The notes below the pieces were generated by a model. That model made no database searches. It had not been told where the DNA came from and saw nothing but the letters and a program-made list of their open reading frames with translations. Positions 8,709 through 17,923 of a stretch of DNA of 64,000 nucleotides are shown here, piece after piece. The stretch is from Pseudaminobacter sp040049255 (lineage in GTDB: Bacteria > Pseudomonadota > Alphaproteobacteria > Rhizobiales > Rhizobiaceae): assembly GCF_040049255.1 (NCBI RefSeq), contig NZ_JBDZDR010000002.1:872370-936369 (forward strand). The letters are read 5' to 3'. The position numbers and the translations under genes were made by a program. The first letter of the stretch is position 1, and each line of letters opens with the position of its first letter.

Positions 8709-9158
8709 ATGACCGACAGGATGAGGCATCCCGCCGCGCCTGGCCTGACGCGGCGCCGGTTGCTGGCGCTCAGCGGCGCAAGCGCGCTTTCATTGATGAC
8801 GGGGCTGCCTTCGATGGCGGCGGAAGGCGTCTCCGAAGGCGATTTCGTCAAGCTTTCGGCGCGGCTGCTTCAGGCCGATGCGTCCTCCCTCGATGCCGAC
8901 ATCGCCGCAAGATTCCTCGCCGGTTTCGAACAGACCGGCAGGGTGCAGGCGCTCTCGCTGCTCGCCGGCGGCGCGGGCGACAAGGCGCTGGAGGAGGAAA
9001 TCATCACCAACTGGTATTCGGGCGTGCACCGCACGGCCGAGGGCGAGGAGGTCGCAACCTATACGGACGCCCGCATCTGGGATGCGCTCGACTACACCAA
9101 GCCGCAGGGCTGGTGCGGCGGCGATACCGGCTACTGGTCCGAACCCCCGAGCGCGTGA
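8709..9158 (+). CDS. FAD-dependent sugar/sorbitol dehydrogenase small subunit (FAD-SLDH family, Tat signal)
   Basis: A 149-residue protein of the membrane-bound sorbitol/gluconate dehydrogenase small (gamma) subunit family. A twin-arginine leader (TRRRLLALSGAS, then a hydrophobic run ending near SMAAEG) directs export; in the family this subunit carries the flavin subunit through the Tat pathway as a hitchhiker. The C-terminus has the family block WYSGV..., then ALDYTKPQGWCGGDTGYW. The ATG at 8709 is chosen because it has an ACGGAGGA site 5-6 bases upstream; a frame opening at 8658 lacks one. The catalytic subunit follows 10 bases later. No cytochrome c subunit follows. Confidence 0.85.
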   Translation: MTDRMRHPAAPGLTRRRLLALSGASALSLMTGLPSMAAEGVSEGDFVKLSARLLQADASSLDADIAARFLAGFEQTGRVQALSLLAGGAGDKALEEEIITNWYSGVHRTAEGEEVATYTDARIWDALDYTKPQGWCGGDTGYWSEPPSA

Positions 9159-9168
9159 GGATAGAGAA

Positions 9169-10782
9169 ATGGCAGAGATCGAAGCCGACGTCGTCATCGT
9201 CGGGTCGGGCGTCGCCGGCGCGCTGATCGCCGACAGGCTCGCGCGGGAGGGGCTGAAAGTGGCAATCCTCGAGGCGGGCGAGGAGGTCGATCGCGCCGAT
9301 GCCGTCGACAGGTTCCACGGTGCGCTCATCAAGACGCCGGAATCCGCTTATCCCCTCGGGCCCGACGTGGACCATCCCGTCGCCTACGATCCGGACTACT
9401 GGTATCGTCAGGACGGTCCCGACAAGTTCCGCAGCACCTATGTCAAGGTAGTCGGCGGCACCACCTGGCATTGGCTGGGCACCGCGATCCGCATGTCGCC
9501 GGGCGACTTCACCCTTGCCCGCGACCACGGCCGCGGCGTCGATTGGCCAGTCGGCTATGACGAGCTCGAGCCCTTCTATGTGAAGGCCGAGAACGAGCTT
9601 GGCGTCTCCGGCGAGCCGGGATCGCCGCCGACCGCCCATCGCTCGGCCGCCTATCCCATGCCGCCGATCCCGCAGACCTATCTCGACAAGACGTTCGCGA
9701 AGGCGCTGGAAGGCACGCAATACCGCGTGAGCTCCACGCCGCAGGCGCGCAACTCGGTCGAGCGCGACGACAGGCCAGGCTGCTGCGGCAGCGCAAGCTG
9801 CATACCTGTCTGCCCGGTGCAGGCCAAATACGACGCGACGGTGCATGTCGAGCGTGCAAAATCCCATGGCGCGCAGCTTCATGCCGCCACGGTCGCGACC
9901 TTCATCGAAACCGGCCCGGACGGCGCGATCGAGGCGGTCCGCTTCATCCGCCGTGACGGCAGCACGGGCAGGGCGGTCGGCAGGCTGTTCGTCGTTGCCG
10001 CGCATGCGATGGAAACCCCGCGTCTGCTCCTGAACTCGACGTCCGAGCGGACGCCACGGGGCGTCGCCAATGGCTCGGACCAGGTCGGCCGCAATCTGAT
10101 GGACCACCCGACGCAATTGAGCTGGGCTTTCTCGAACCAGCCGGTCTGGCCCTATCGCGGCCCGCTTTCCACTTCCGGCATCGAGAACCTCAGCGATGGG
10201 CCCTTCCGCAAGGAGCGCGGCGCGTTCCGGATCGAGATCGGCAATGACGGCCATTCCTGGCCAACCGGCGCGCCGGTAACCTCGGCTGCCGAGCTTGTGA
10301 AGCAGGGGCTGCGCGGTGCCGCCCTCAATGCTGCCCTGCGCGACGTGACGTCCCGCCATATCCGTCTCGCTTCGCTTGTCGAGCAACTGCCTGACCCCGA
10401 AAACCGCATTGCCTTGCACCCGACCGAGCGCGACCGCTACGGCGTCCCGCTGCCGAAGATCACCTACAGGCTGGACGAGTACGTCAAGGCCGGGCTTGTC
10501 GCTGCGTCAAAGGCGCATGAGGAGATTTTCGCCGCTCTCGGCACCACCGGCATGCAGCATCTGCCGGAAGCGGCCGGCGCCGGCCACATCATCGGCACCG
10601 CCCGCATGGGCACGGATGCGAAGACCTCGGTCGTCGATGCCGAGCTGCGCAGCCATGACCACAGGAACCTGTTCATCGTCGGCTCGGCCGTGTTCCCGAC
10701 CGCGGCCACGGCAAATCCGACGCTGACCATCGCCGCGCTCAGCCTGAGGACGGCGGAGGCCATGCTCAAGCAACTGAACTGA
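9169..10782 (+). CDS. GMC-family FAD dehydrogenase catalytic subunit with 3Fe-4S cysteine motif
   Basis: A 537-residue flavoprotein that should oxidise a sugar, polyol or sugar acid in the periplasm. The N-terminal FAD fold is VVIVGSGVAGALIADRLA; the GMC C-terminal block is HIIGTARMGTD and ANPTLTIAALSLRTAE. Cys205, Cys206, Cys211 and Cys215 form CC-x4-C-x3-C, the exact spacing that holds the 3Fe-4S cluster in FAD-dependent glucose dehydrogenases of the Burkholderia type. It has no signal peptide of its own, consistent with co-export with the Tat-tagged small subunit. The start at 9169 follows a GAGGAT site. The usual multihaem cytochrome c partner gene is missing here, so the electron acceptor is unknown. 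Confidence 0.9.
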   Translation: MAEIEADVVIVGSGVAGALIADRLAREGLKVAILEAGEEVDRADAVDRFHGALIKTPESAYPLGPDVDHPVAYDPDYWYRQDGPDKFRSTYVKVVGGTTWHWLGTAIRMSPGDFTLARDHGRGVDWPVGYDELEPFYVKAENELGVSGEPGSPPTAHRSAAYPMPPIPQTYLDKTFAKALEGTQYRVSSTPQARNSVERDDRPGCCGSASCIPVCPVQAKYDATVHVERAKSHGAQLHAATVATFIETGPDGAIEAVRFIRRDGSTGRAVGRLFVVAAHAMETPRLLLNSTSERTPRGVANGSDQVGRNLMDHPTQLSWAFSNQPVWPYRGPLSTSGIENLSDGPFRKERGAFRIEIGNDGHSWPTGAPVTSAAELVKQGLRGAALNAALRDVTSRHIRLASLVEQLPDPENRIALHPTERDRYGVPLPKITYRLDEYVKAGLVAASKAHEEIFAALGTTGMQHLPEAAGAGHIIGTARMGTDAKTSVVDAELRSHDHRNLFIVGSAVFPTAATANPTLTIAALSLRTAEAMLKQLN

Positions 10783-10839
10783 CCGGGCGAGGTGCAATCT
10801 CGCCAGGTCGTTCAATCAGAGCAAAGTTGAGGGTGCTCC

Positions 10840-10866
10840 AAAAACGGATCGGCCATCAGCCGATCC
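10840..10866 (-). terminator. Intrinsic terminator of the sarcosine oxidase operon
   Basis: Read leftward, a perfect 8-bp stem (GGATCGGC / GCCGATCC, 5-base loop) is followed by CG and a run of five T. It starts about 10 bases after the soxG stop, so it should end the sox transcript. A weaker 6-bp dyad at 10786-10804 may serve the dehydrogenase genes arriving from the left. Confidence 0.75.
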
Positions 10867-10875
10867 ATTGCGGCG

Positions 10876-11403
10876 CTAAAGGTGCGAAACCGTCTGTTCG
10901 AGCCACTGCCACAGATAGGGCGCCAGTCCGCGGTCTAGATGGATGCGCATCCGGTCGGCGCTGCCGTAGCGATAGACCAGAGCGTTGGCGCCGGCGAACA
11001 GCAGAGACGCAGTAGGCGTCGAGCCTTGGGGATACAGCGTCGTGCCGCGGGCGAACACTTCTGGCACGTCAGCGCCGCTCAGTTCGATCACCTGCATTCC
11101 GGCGTCGATCACGCTGACGGCGAATCCCCTGCCGTGCCAGCCCGGCGCAAAGCCCAGCGGCGTTTCAGAAACGGCAAGTATGCGGTCGCGCGCAATGCGC
11201 ACTGCATAGCGGCTGCCCTGTGCGACCGACAATGCACCGACGCTTCCGTCCAGCATGCCGGATACGCGGCCCCACGTCTCTAGGTCGCCGCTCACCAGAA
11301 TCTGGTTCAGGCCCATGATCGTGCGGACCGAGAGGCCGCCGGTGTCGATGCCTGCCGTGCTCCAATCCGGAACGATCGGCCATTTCTCGGCAAGGTCACG
11401 CAT
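10876..11403 (-). CDS. soxG: Sarcosine oxidase gamma subunit
   Basis: The 175-residue gamma subunit of heterotetrameric sarcosine oxidase, the poorly conserved subunit with a folate-enzyme-like (GcvT-related) fold. It is recognised by position and by family features: LNQILVSGD after the N-terminal third and the C-terminal block with RMRIHLDRGLAPYLWQWL. It is the last gene of soxBDAG and its start overlaps the end of soxA by 8 bases. The complex oxidatively demethylates sarcosine to glycine, making hydrogen peroxide and 5,10-methylene-tetrahydrofolate. No odd feature was seen. Confidence 0.88.
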   Translation of the reverse strand: MRDLAEKWPIVPDWSTAGIDTGGLSVRTIMGLNQILVSGDLETWGRVSGMLDGSVGALSVAQGSRYAVRIARDRILAVSETPLGFAPGWHGRGFAVSVIDAGMQVIELSGADVPEVFARGTTLYPQGSTPTASLLFAGANALVYRYGSADRMRIHLDRGLAPYLWQWLEQTVSHL

Positions 11404-14275
11404 TGAGACGCTCTCCCGCTGGATCGAAGGCGCAAGCCGGCGCGATGGTGGCGCGCCGCATCATGCCAAGGTGCTGAAGCTCGATCGTCTCGCCGTGCCG
11501 CGAGGCTCCCCGCTCGATCAGCGCCAACGCGATGGGTCGGCCAAGCGTGGGGCTGAAATAGGACGAGGTCACGAAGCCGATGCTCCGCTTTCCGTCACCG
11601 TGGCGCTCTATGCCATGCGCGCCGATGGGCAGGGGCTTCTCGCCCTCGGCGACGACGAGCCCGACAAGCTGGTTTCGGTCCGGCCGGCTTGCCTCCTCTG
11701 TGAACAGCGAGCGGCGACCGACAAACTCCGTGTCGCGCTTCACACGCGGGCCGGAGACGCCGAGATCGTGCGGCAGCGTCGTGCCGTCGGTATCCTTGCC
11801 GATGACGATATAGCCCTTCTCCGCGCGCAGGATCATCAGCGCCTCAACGCCGATGGTCACGGCATCGAGGGCGGCGCCGGCCTCTTTCATCCGGCTCCAG
11901 AGCAGCTCGGCGCGATCGGCCCGGATCGAGACTTCGTAGCTGCGGTCGCCGGTAAAGCTCACGCGCGCAATCCGCACGGCTTCGTCGGCGAAGATGCCGT
12001 GCGCCACCGCCATGTGCGGCAGGCTTTCGTCGTCCAGCGCGACGTCCAGCTCGAGCGCCTCGAGAAGCCCGCGGGCGTTCGGGCCGGAGACGGTGAGGGT
12101 GGCGAGGTTCGACGTGGCGTTGTGGATATAGACCGCCTTGCGTCCGAAACGGTCCTGCCGCCATTCCTCCAGCCGCGCATGCACGGCCGCGACATGCGAG
12201 CTGGAGCAGGAAACCACGAAGCGGTGCTCGTCCAGCCGCATCAGGATGCCATCGTCGAACACGACGCCGTTCTCCGAGAGCATGAAGCCGTAGCGGCAGC
12301 GGCCGGGCTTCAGCGTCGACATGGTGTTGTAGTAGATGAAGTCCATGAACTCGGCCGCCTGAGGCCCTACCACCTCGATCTTGCCGAGCGTGGAGCCATC
12401 GAACAGCGCCACCGACTGGCGGGCGCGCCGCGCCTCCTCTTGAATGACGGCCGAAGTGTCGCCGGCGCCGTAGCAGGCCGGGCGCAGCCAGCCGCCATAT
12501 TCCTGGAAGACGGCGCCGTCGGCGCGATGCGCGTTCTCCAGCGGCAGGCGCCGAACCGGCGCCATCATGCTGCCGCGGCGGCTTCCGGCAAGGCTTGCGA
12601 AGGGAACGGGTGTGAAGGGCGGGCGATAGGTGGTGGTGCCGACCTCGGGGATTGCGCGGCCGGTAATGTCCGCCAGCAGGGCCAGCCCGTTCAGGTTCGA
12701 TGTCTTGCCCTGGTCGGTCGCCATGCCCAGCGTCGTGTAGCGCTTCAGGTGCTCGACCGAGACGAAGTTTTCGCGTGCCGCAAGCTCCACATCCTTGGCC
12801 GTCACGTCGTTCTGGTAGTCGATCCAGACGCGGCCCTTTGTCTTCGGCTTCGGCCACAGGCCGACCACGCCCAGCGTCATTTCCGGGCCGGTGCTGCGGG
12901 GCGCCTCCGAGTCGGGATTGCCGAATTCGCCGAGTGCGGCCCCGCCGCTTGCCAGCGCTTCCGAAAGCGATGCGGTTCCGGCCGCCGCGCCGGCAACGCC
13001 GATGCCCGCAATCTGGCCGCCCGGCACGAAGGCCGCCAGGTTCTCATTCCAGGCCAGCTTGCCCTTCGCCTGCGAAAAGAGATGCACCGTCGGCGTCCAG
13101 CCGCCTGACACCAGCACGCAGTCGGCCGGCAGAACTGTGCCGTCGTCCAGCACGACGGCCTCGACCGCGCCTCGTCCGCGCGCGGCGGAAATCGTGCGTC
13201 CGGCCATGACCTTCACGCCGGCAACGCTCTTGCCCGCATTGCTGCGGCAGTCGATCACTGTCACCGATGCGCCGCTTGCGGCCATGGCCTCGGCGACCTC
13301 GTAGGCGCTGTCATTGTTCGTGGCGACCACGACCTGACGCCCGACCAGCACGCCCTGGCGGCGCAGATAGGCAAGTGCAGCGTCAGCCGAGAGAATGCCG
13401 GGCAGGTCGTTGTTGCCGAACGGGACCGGGCGTTCGATCGCGCCTGTTGCCAGCACGATGCGGCGCGGCCTGACGCGCCAAAGCGTGTCCGGTCGTCCGC
13501 CGGCATGGCGCTGGTTCAGGGCCACCAGATTGTGGTCGTAGATGCCGAAGGCGGTGGTCAGCGGCAGCACCTTGTGGCCGTCGCGCTCCAGCCTGGAAAC
13601 GACGTTCTGCGCCCATTGCAGGGCGGGCTGGCCATCGATCTCGCCAGCGCGGTGGCGCAGCGATCCGCCCGGATGCACCTGGTCGTCGACGAGCACGACC
13701 GAATGACCGGCATCAGCGGCTGCTGCCGCGGCTGCCAGTCCGGCCGGGCCGGCACCCACCACGAGCACGTCGCAATGGTGGTTGATCTGATCGGCTGCAG
13801 GAAGCGGCTTCCACTCCGGATCGACGACGCCGAGGCCCGCCATTGCGCGAATACGCGGCTCGAACAGCAGCCAGTCGGGCCACATGAACGTCTTGTAGTA
13901 GAAGGCCGCCGGAATGAAGCGCGCGAAGCGGTCCAGAAACGCGTTGCGATCCGCCTGGGCGTTCGGATTGGCGTTGACGCTTCTTACCGTCAGGCCATCC
14001 AGCGCCGGCTCGGTCGTGGCGCGCGCGTTGGGGATGCGGCCGTTGGCGCCCTCGATGTCCACCAGCGCGTTGGGTTCCTCCACGCCGGCGCCCCAGATGC
14101 CGCGAGGGCGATGGTATTTGAAGCTGCGGCCCACGATGCGCTGGCCACTGGCCAACAGCGCCGAGGCGATGGTGTCGCCGGCAAAGCCCTCGATGCGGCG
14201 GCCGTCGAAGTTGAAGCTCAGTGGTCGGCTGCGGTCGATCTCGCTGCCGCCCCGGTCAAGACGCGAGGCGCTCAT
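11396..14275 (-). CDS. soxA: Sarcosine oxidase alpha subunit
   Basis: The 959-residue alpha subunit. The N-terminal ~100 residues are the ferredoxin-like domain of the family without its cluster cysteines (RRIEGFAGDTIASALLASG). An NAD(+)/FAD-type Rossmann region follows around residue 170 (DVLVVGAGPAGLAAAAAAA). The C-terminal third (from about 580) is a GcvT-like tetrahydrofolate-binding domain (ALFDGSTLGKIEVVGPQAAEF, ILRAEKGYIVIGKDTDG). In known complexes alpha binds NAD and folate and shuttles the methylene group from beta. Its ATG overlaps the soxD stop by 4 bases. Length matches the family. Confidence 0.95.
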   Translation of the reverse strand: MSASRLDRGGSEIDRSRPLSFNFDGRRIEGFAGDTIASALLASGQRIVGRSFKYHRPRGIWGAGVEEPNALVDIEGANGRIPNARATTEPALDGLTVRSVNANPNAQADRNAFLDRFARFIPAAFYYKTFMWPDWLLFEPRIRAMAGLGVVDPEWKPLPAADQINHHCDVLVVGAGPAGLAAAAAAADAGHSVVLVDDQVHPGGSLRHRAGEIDGQPALQWAQNVVSRLERDGHKVLPLTTAFGIYDHNLVALNQRHAGGRPDTLWRVRPRRIVLATGAIERPVPFGNNDLPGILSADAALAYLRRQGVLVGRQVVVATNNDSAYEVAEAMAASGASVTVIDCRSNAGKSVAGVKVMAGRTISAARGRGAVEAVVLDDGTVLPADCVLVSGGWTPTVHLFSQAKGKLAWNENLAAFVPGGQIAGIGVAGAAAGTASLSEALASGGAALGEFGNPDSEAPRSTGPEMTLGVVGLWPKPKTKGRVWIDYQNDVTAKDVELAARENFVSVEHLKRYTTLGMATDQGKTSNLNGLALLADITGRAIPEVGTTTYRPPFTPVPFASLAGSRRGSMMAPVRRLPLENAHRADGAVFQEYGGWLRPACYGAGDTSAVIQEEARRARQSVALFDGSTLGKIEVVGPQAAEFMDFIYYNTMSTLKPGRCRYGFMLSENGVVFDDGILMRLDEHRFVVSCSSSHVAAVHARLEEWRQDRFGRKAVYIHNATSNLATLTVSGPNARGLLEALELDVALDDESLPHMAVAHGIFADEAVRIARVSFTGDRSYEVSIRADRAELLWSRMKEAGAALDAVTIGVEALMILRAEKGYIVIGKDTDGTTLPHDLGVSGPRVKRDTEFVGRRSLFTEEASRPDRNQLVGLVVAEGEKPLPIGAHGIERHGDGKRSIGFVTSSYFSPTLGRPIALALIERGASRHGETIELQHLGMMRRATIAPACAFDPAGERLNA

Positions 14276-14541
14276 GCTGCGTGCTCCGTCGCATCGAGAG
14301 CCTGCGATCCGCCCACCGTGTGGGTCACGCTGTCACGGTCCATGGCGAAGAATTCGCCGCATGTCAGATGCACCCAGATTTCGCGCGTCGGCCCCTTCGG
14401 GTTGGCTCGCATGTAAAGGTAGCCGGCCCATTTGTCGGCCGTCACATCCTTGCCGTCGGGACGCGTGTTGCCGGCCTCGCCGCCATAGTGGAATTCGCTT
14501 TCGTCGCGCGGGCCGCAGAAAGGGCAGGGGAAAAGCTGCAT
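14272..14541 (-). CDS. soxD: Sarcosine oxidase delta subunit
   Basis: The 89-residue delta subunit, a small zinc protein in heterotetrameric sarcosine oxidase. The zinc ligands are visible as CPFCG at residues 6-10 and HLTCGEFF near residue 60. It lies 9 bases after soxB and overlaps soxA by ATGA, the canonical gene order. Its role is structural. Confidence 0.95.
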   Translation of the reverse strand: MQLFPCPFCGPRDESEFHYGGEAGNTRPDGKDVTADKWAGYLYMRANPKGPTREIWVHLTCGEFFAMDRDSVTHTVGGSQALDATEHAA

Positions 14542-14550
14542 GGTGTTCCT

Positions 14551-15804
14551 CTAGTGCGCGATGCCGGAGCCGGCGGCCTCGTCGATCAGCCGGCCGCGTG
14601 CGAAGCGATCGAGATCGAAGGGGCGGCTGATATCGTGATGCTTGCCGGTTGCGAGCAGGTGCGCCAGCAGCGTGCCGCCGGCGGGAATCGCCTTGAAGCC
14701 GCCGGTGCCCCAGCCGCAATTGAGGAACAGGCCCGGCAACGGCGACTCGCCGATGATCGGCGAAGAGTCCGGCACGACATCGACGATGCCGGCCCATTGC
14801 CGCATCAGCTTCAACTGGCCGAAGATGGGAAACATCTCGAGCATGCCCGCAATCACCCCTTCCAGCACCGGCAGGTTGCCGCGCTGGCCATAGGAGGGAA
14901 TGCGGTCGAGCGCGCCGCCGATCACCATCTCGCCCTTGTCCGACTGGCTGACATAAACGCCGCTGTCGGGCGAGATCACCACGGTGTCGAGGATGGGCTT
15001 CACCGGCTCGGAAACGCATGCCTGCAAGGCATAGGAATTGATCGGCAGTTCGAAGCCGGCCTTGGCCGCCAGCACGGAGGAATGGCCGGCCACGGCCATG
15101 CCGGTGCGCTCGGCGCGGATCGTGCCTTGCGAGGTCACCACGCCGCGGCAGCGCCCGCCCTCGATGATGAAGTCGGTGATCTCGCAGTTCTGGATGATGT
15201 CCACGCCTAGGCCGCTCGCGGCCCGGGCATAGCCCCAGGCCACGGCATCGTGGCGCGCCGTGCCGGCGCTGCCCTGCCAGCTGCCGCCATGGACGGGATA
15301 ACGGGCGTCCGGCGCGAAATTGTAGATCGGAACCAGGCGCCGCACTTCCTCGGCCGAGAGCAGTTCCGCGTCGATGCCGTTGACCTGGATGGCATTTACC
15401 GTGCGCGCCGCGGTTTCCATGGCCGCCTCGCTGTGGGCGAGCGTCAGGATGCCGCGGGCGGAGAACATGATGTTGTAGTTCAGCTCGGTCGAAAGGGTCT
15501 TGTAGAGGCTGTGCGCCAGCCCGTAGATCGCCGCACTTTCGGGGTAGTAATAGTTGGAGCGCACCACCGTGGTGTTGCGGCCGGTGTTGCCGCCGCCGAT
15601 CCACCCCTTCTCCAGAACCGCGACATTGGTGATGCCGTGGTTCTTCGCCAGGTAGTAGGCGGTGGCGAGGCCGTGGCCGCCGCCGCCGATGATGATGACG
15701 TCGTAGGAGCTCTTGGGCTCGGGCGAGCGCCACGCCTTTTCCCAGCCGGTCTGGCCGGCCAGGCCCTCCTTAAACAGCGAGAACGCCGAATAGCGCCTGG
15801 TCAT
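14551..15804 (-). CDS. soxB: Sarcosine oxidase beta subunit
   Basis: The 417-residue catalytic beta subunit, a DAO-family flavoenzyme. The FAD-binding motif is VIIIGGGGHGLATAYYLA (about residue 36), followed by GNTGRNTTVVRSNYY. His185 in GTARHDAVAWGYARA corresponds to the histidine that carries covalent FMN in characterised tetrameric enzymes. It oxidises sarcosine to the imine. It is the first gene of soxBDAG; the promoter should be in the 195 bases upstream, where I saw no clear operator. Genes for serine hydroxymethyltransferase or formate release that often accompany sox are not in the window. Confidence 0.95.
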   Translation of the reverse strand: MTRRYSAFSLFKEGLAGQTGWEKAWRSPEPKSSYDVIIIGGGGHGLATAYYLAKNHGITNVAVLEKGWIGGGNTGRNTTVVRSNYYYPESAAIYGLAHSLYKTLSTELNYNIMFSARGILTLAHSEAAMETAARTVNAIQVNGIDAELLSAEEVRRLVPIYNFAPDARYPVHGGSWQGSAGTARHDAVAWGYARAASGLGVDIIQNCEITDFIIEGGRCRGVVTSQGTIRAERTGMAVAGHSSVLAAKAGFELPINSYALQACVSEPVKPILDTVVISPDSGVYVSQSDKGEMVIGGALDRIPSYGQRGNLPVLEGVIAGMLEMFPIFGQLKLMRQWAGIVDVVPDSSPIIGESPLPGLFLNCGWGTGGFKAIPAGGTLLAHLLATGKHHDISRPFDLDRFARGRLIDEAAGSGIAH

Positions 15805-15999
15805 GCTTCAGGCCCCCGCGGTGGACATTTTGATGGAAGGAGCATGCGATCGTCCGACTTTCTGCCGAGTCACGGCCGGCGCATGTCTGTTAGCTGGATG
15901 TCGGCAAGGCAGGCAAGTGGCCGGCCGGGGATTTCACATCGGCCGTGCATGTTTCGCGCTGTCGACATGCGCCGGTAATCGCTCGGATGCGGACTGGTG

Positions 16000-16803
16000 C
16001 TAAGCGAGGCCGAGCTCGGAATCCGTGGCAGGCCGGCCGTACTTCGCGCGCGGCGGCCAGGGCCGATCCTGCCAGTGCGGCTCGAAGGCGAAGCTGGAAA
16101 CCCTGCGGTCCGGAAGCAGCGCTCCGTTGCGTGCGCCCATCGCATAATCATAATAAAGCTTGACGATCTCTTCCTTGCAGACCTGCTGCGCGGCGGGAAG
16201 GCTGAGGCAGGCCTCGCGCCAGCGGCGTACCCGTTCCAGGCCGAGATCGGCGACGTCGAAATTCTCGTAGTAATCCAAGAACCAGAAGCGCATGAAAAGC
16301 GGTGCGAAGACCGCTTCCGCCAGACCGAAGCGGTCGAACAGATAGGTGCCGGCGGGGTTCTGCCATTCCAGGAAATCGTTCAGCCTGCGATATTGCGCGA
16401 CCATCGCATCTCGGCAGGCCGCGCGTCGGTCACGATCCTGGTTCATGACGAAGCGGTATCCAGCCGTGGTGAAATCGCCCTCCATGGCGATCAGCATCGA
16501 TTCGACCGCCCGCTCATAGGGATCGGAGCGCGCCACCGGCTTTTCCGGGAAGAGTTCGTCGAGAAAGCGCAGAATGACGAGGCTTTCCTTGAGCACACCG
16601 TGCGGCGTCTGCATGATCGGCAGCGCCGTGGACCTGCGCGACAGCTCCAGAAGCGCCGGATCGCGCGGCCGCGTGATATCGACCACCGAGAAGCGAACCG
16701 CGTCGCGCTTTCCCTTCAGTTCAAGCAAAATCTCCAGCCGCTGTGAAAAAGGGCAGACGGGAATGTGATAGACGACGATTTCACTCTGCAAGCGTCCCTC
16801 CAT
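16000..16803 (-). CDS. Glutathione S-transferase-like protein
   Basis: A 267-residue soluble protein with a thioredoxin-fold N-terminus and an all-helical C-terminus, as in glutathione S-transferases. The N-terminal strand-helix carries CPFS (Cys17-Ser20), an active-site pattern of the omega/beta-type thiol transferases, followed by STALPIMQTPHGVLKESLVI, the cis-Pro and glutathione-binding loop. The start at 16803 is chosen because a GAGG lies 7 bases upstream; an ATG 24 bases earlier has a poorer site. The C-terminal ~40 residues (after the helical domain) are rich in Arg/Pro and not family-typical. The substrate is unknown. It is co-oriented with the sox operon but 195 bases upstream of it. 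Confidence 0.75.
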   Translation of the reverse strand: MEGRLQSEIVVYHIPVCPFSQRLEILLELKGKRDAVRFSVVDITRPRDPALLELSRRSTALPIMQTPHGVLKESLVILRFLDELFPEKPVARSDPYERAVESMLIAMEGDFTTAGYRFVMNQDRDRRAACRDAMVAQYRRLNDFLEWQNPAGTYLFDRFGLAEAVFAPLFMRFWFLDYYENFDVADLGLERVRRWREACLSLPAAQQVCKEEIVKLYYDYAMGARNGALLPDRRVSSFAFEPHWQDRPWPPRAKYGRPATDSELGLA

Positions 16804-16972
16804 GGCCGGGCCTCGACGACGAGCCATTCACCGGCAATCGAACGATAGCAGAATTCCCGTTCTCGTCAGGTGGTGGCGCGCGCTTCTGGCCGCGCGCACA
16901 GGCCCCACGATGCCGGGCGGCAGCCAGCGTCGGCATCGCGGGTTCCGTTGCGGATCGATATGCCGGGCGGGG

Positions 16973-17683
16973 TCAGGCCACAAGGTCGAGACGGCGCGCA
17001 AGATCGGCAAATTCCTCGGCCGACAGGTTCGGCCTGGCGGCGAATTCGATCACTGCATCGAAGGCCTCGCGCGGCGCCTGCTGCTTCATGCCGCCGAGCA
17101 TGGCGGCCCGCTCTGCCGGCTGGATGGCCGGGATCATCAGCCGCATGAAGGCCATTGCCTTTTCCGGAGAGAGCGAGCCGACAATGCGGTTTTCTATCGC
17201 CATCAGCTCCGCATCGGAAAACAGCGACCACAGCTGCGGCGCTGCGACGGTCTCCTCCTCGTGCATGTGCTCGATGTCGTGCGCGATATAGGTGGCAAAG
17301 GCCAAATAGAGCCGGCGGCCCAGGACGGAGCGCTCGTGCGGCTTTGCAGCCTCGATAGCCGCCACGAGCGCCTCGAGTTCGGCGAAAGTGCCGCGATGGT
17401 CATCATGCTGATGGTCGAGGCGGTCGGTGGAGACGACCCCGCGGGCGCGCAGCGCGCTGTGTATATGGGCGTCCTCATGCTCGAGATGAGCAGCTGCGAG
17501 GGTCAGAAGGCCGCGCAGATCCGACAGCAGCTGCGCCGTCGCGCCGGATTCAGCAAAATCGGTGTTGCCCAGCCGGACGAGAAGATCGCACTGCGCCTTG
17601 CGAAGACCTTTGTGAATGGGGCCGTAAAGGTCGTAGCGGCCATTGAGATCGACGGCCTCGGTGGGATGATGTGCGTGGTTCAT
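16973..17683 (-). CDS. Hemerythrin-like domain protein
   Basis: A 236-residue protein whose first ~150 residues form a hemerythrin-like four-helix bundle. The iron-ligand pattern is visible: an early His (PIHKGLRK), HLEHEDAHI, DHQHDDH, and AHDIEHMHEEE. Such domains bind a di-iron centre and sense or handle O2, NO or iron. The C-terminal ~80 residues are helical and not assigned. It stands alone; 62-120 bases upstream lie two 22-base imperfect tandem repeats that could be operators for it. Function in this strain is inferred only from the fold. Confidence 0.8.
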   Translation of the reverse strand: MNHAHHPTEAVDLNGRYDLYGPIHKGLRKAQCDLLVRLGNTDFAESGATAQLLSDLRGLLTLAAAHLEHEDAHIHSALRARGVVSTDRLDHQHDDHRGTFAELEALVAAIEAAKPHERSVLGRRLYLAFATYIAHDIEHMHEEETVAAPQLWSLFSDAELMAIENRIVGSLSPEKAMAFMRLMIPAIQPAERAAMLGGMKQQAPREAFDAVIEFAARPNLSAEEFADLARRLDLVA

Positions 17684-17745
17684 GAAAAGCTCCGTGATTG
17701 CTAGTTATGCCGGCAGCTTCTATGGCCCCGGCGCGGACATCTCTT

Positions 17746-17798
17746 CCTAAAAGCTTGCTAAGCGAGCCTTCCGTTTCCTAAAAAATTGCTATGCAAGC
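17746..17798. promoter_or_regulatory. Pair of 22-bp imperfect direct repeats, 31 bp apart
   Basis: The copies start at 17746 and 17777 with CCTAAAA and share 18 of 22 bases. Each contains a small dyad (GCTTGC...GCGAGC in the first; TTGC-TAT-GCAA in the second). The spacing of 31 bp is about three helical turns, so a dimeric regulator could bind both on one face. They lie in the divergent region between the hemerythrin-like gene and the peptide importer operon; which gene they serve is not clear. Confidence 0.45.
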
Positions 17799-17923
17799 GG
17801 GTGGGGGACAGCGAGTGCTGGAGCAGTTCCCTTCGTCGATTGGAGGCGGTCGGCAGTTCCCTAAGGCCGATCTCGCAAACGCATGCTAGCTCATGCAGTC
17901 ATGTTAAAAACTTCACACGCCAC

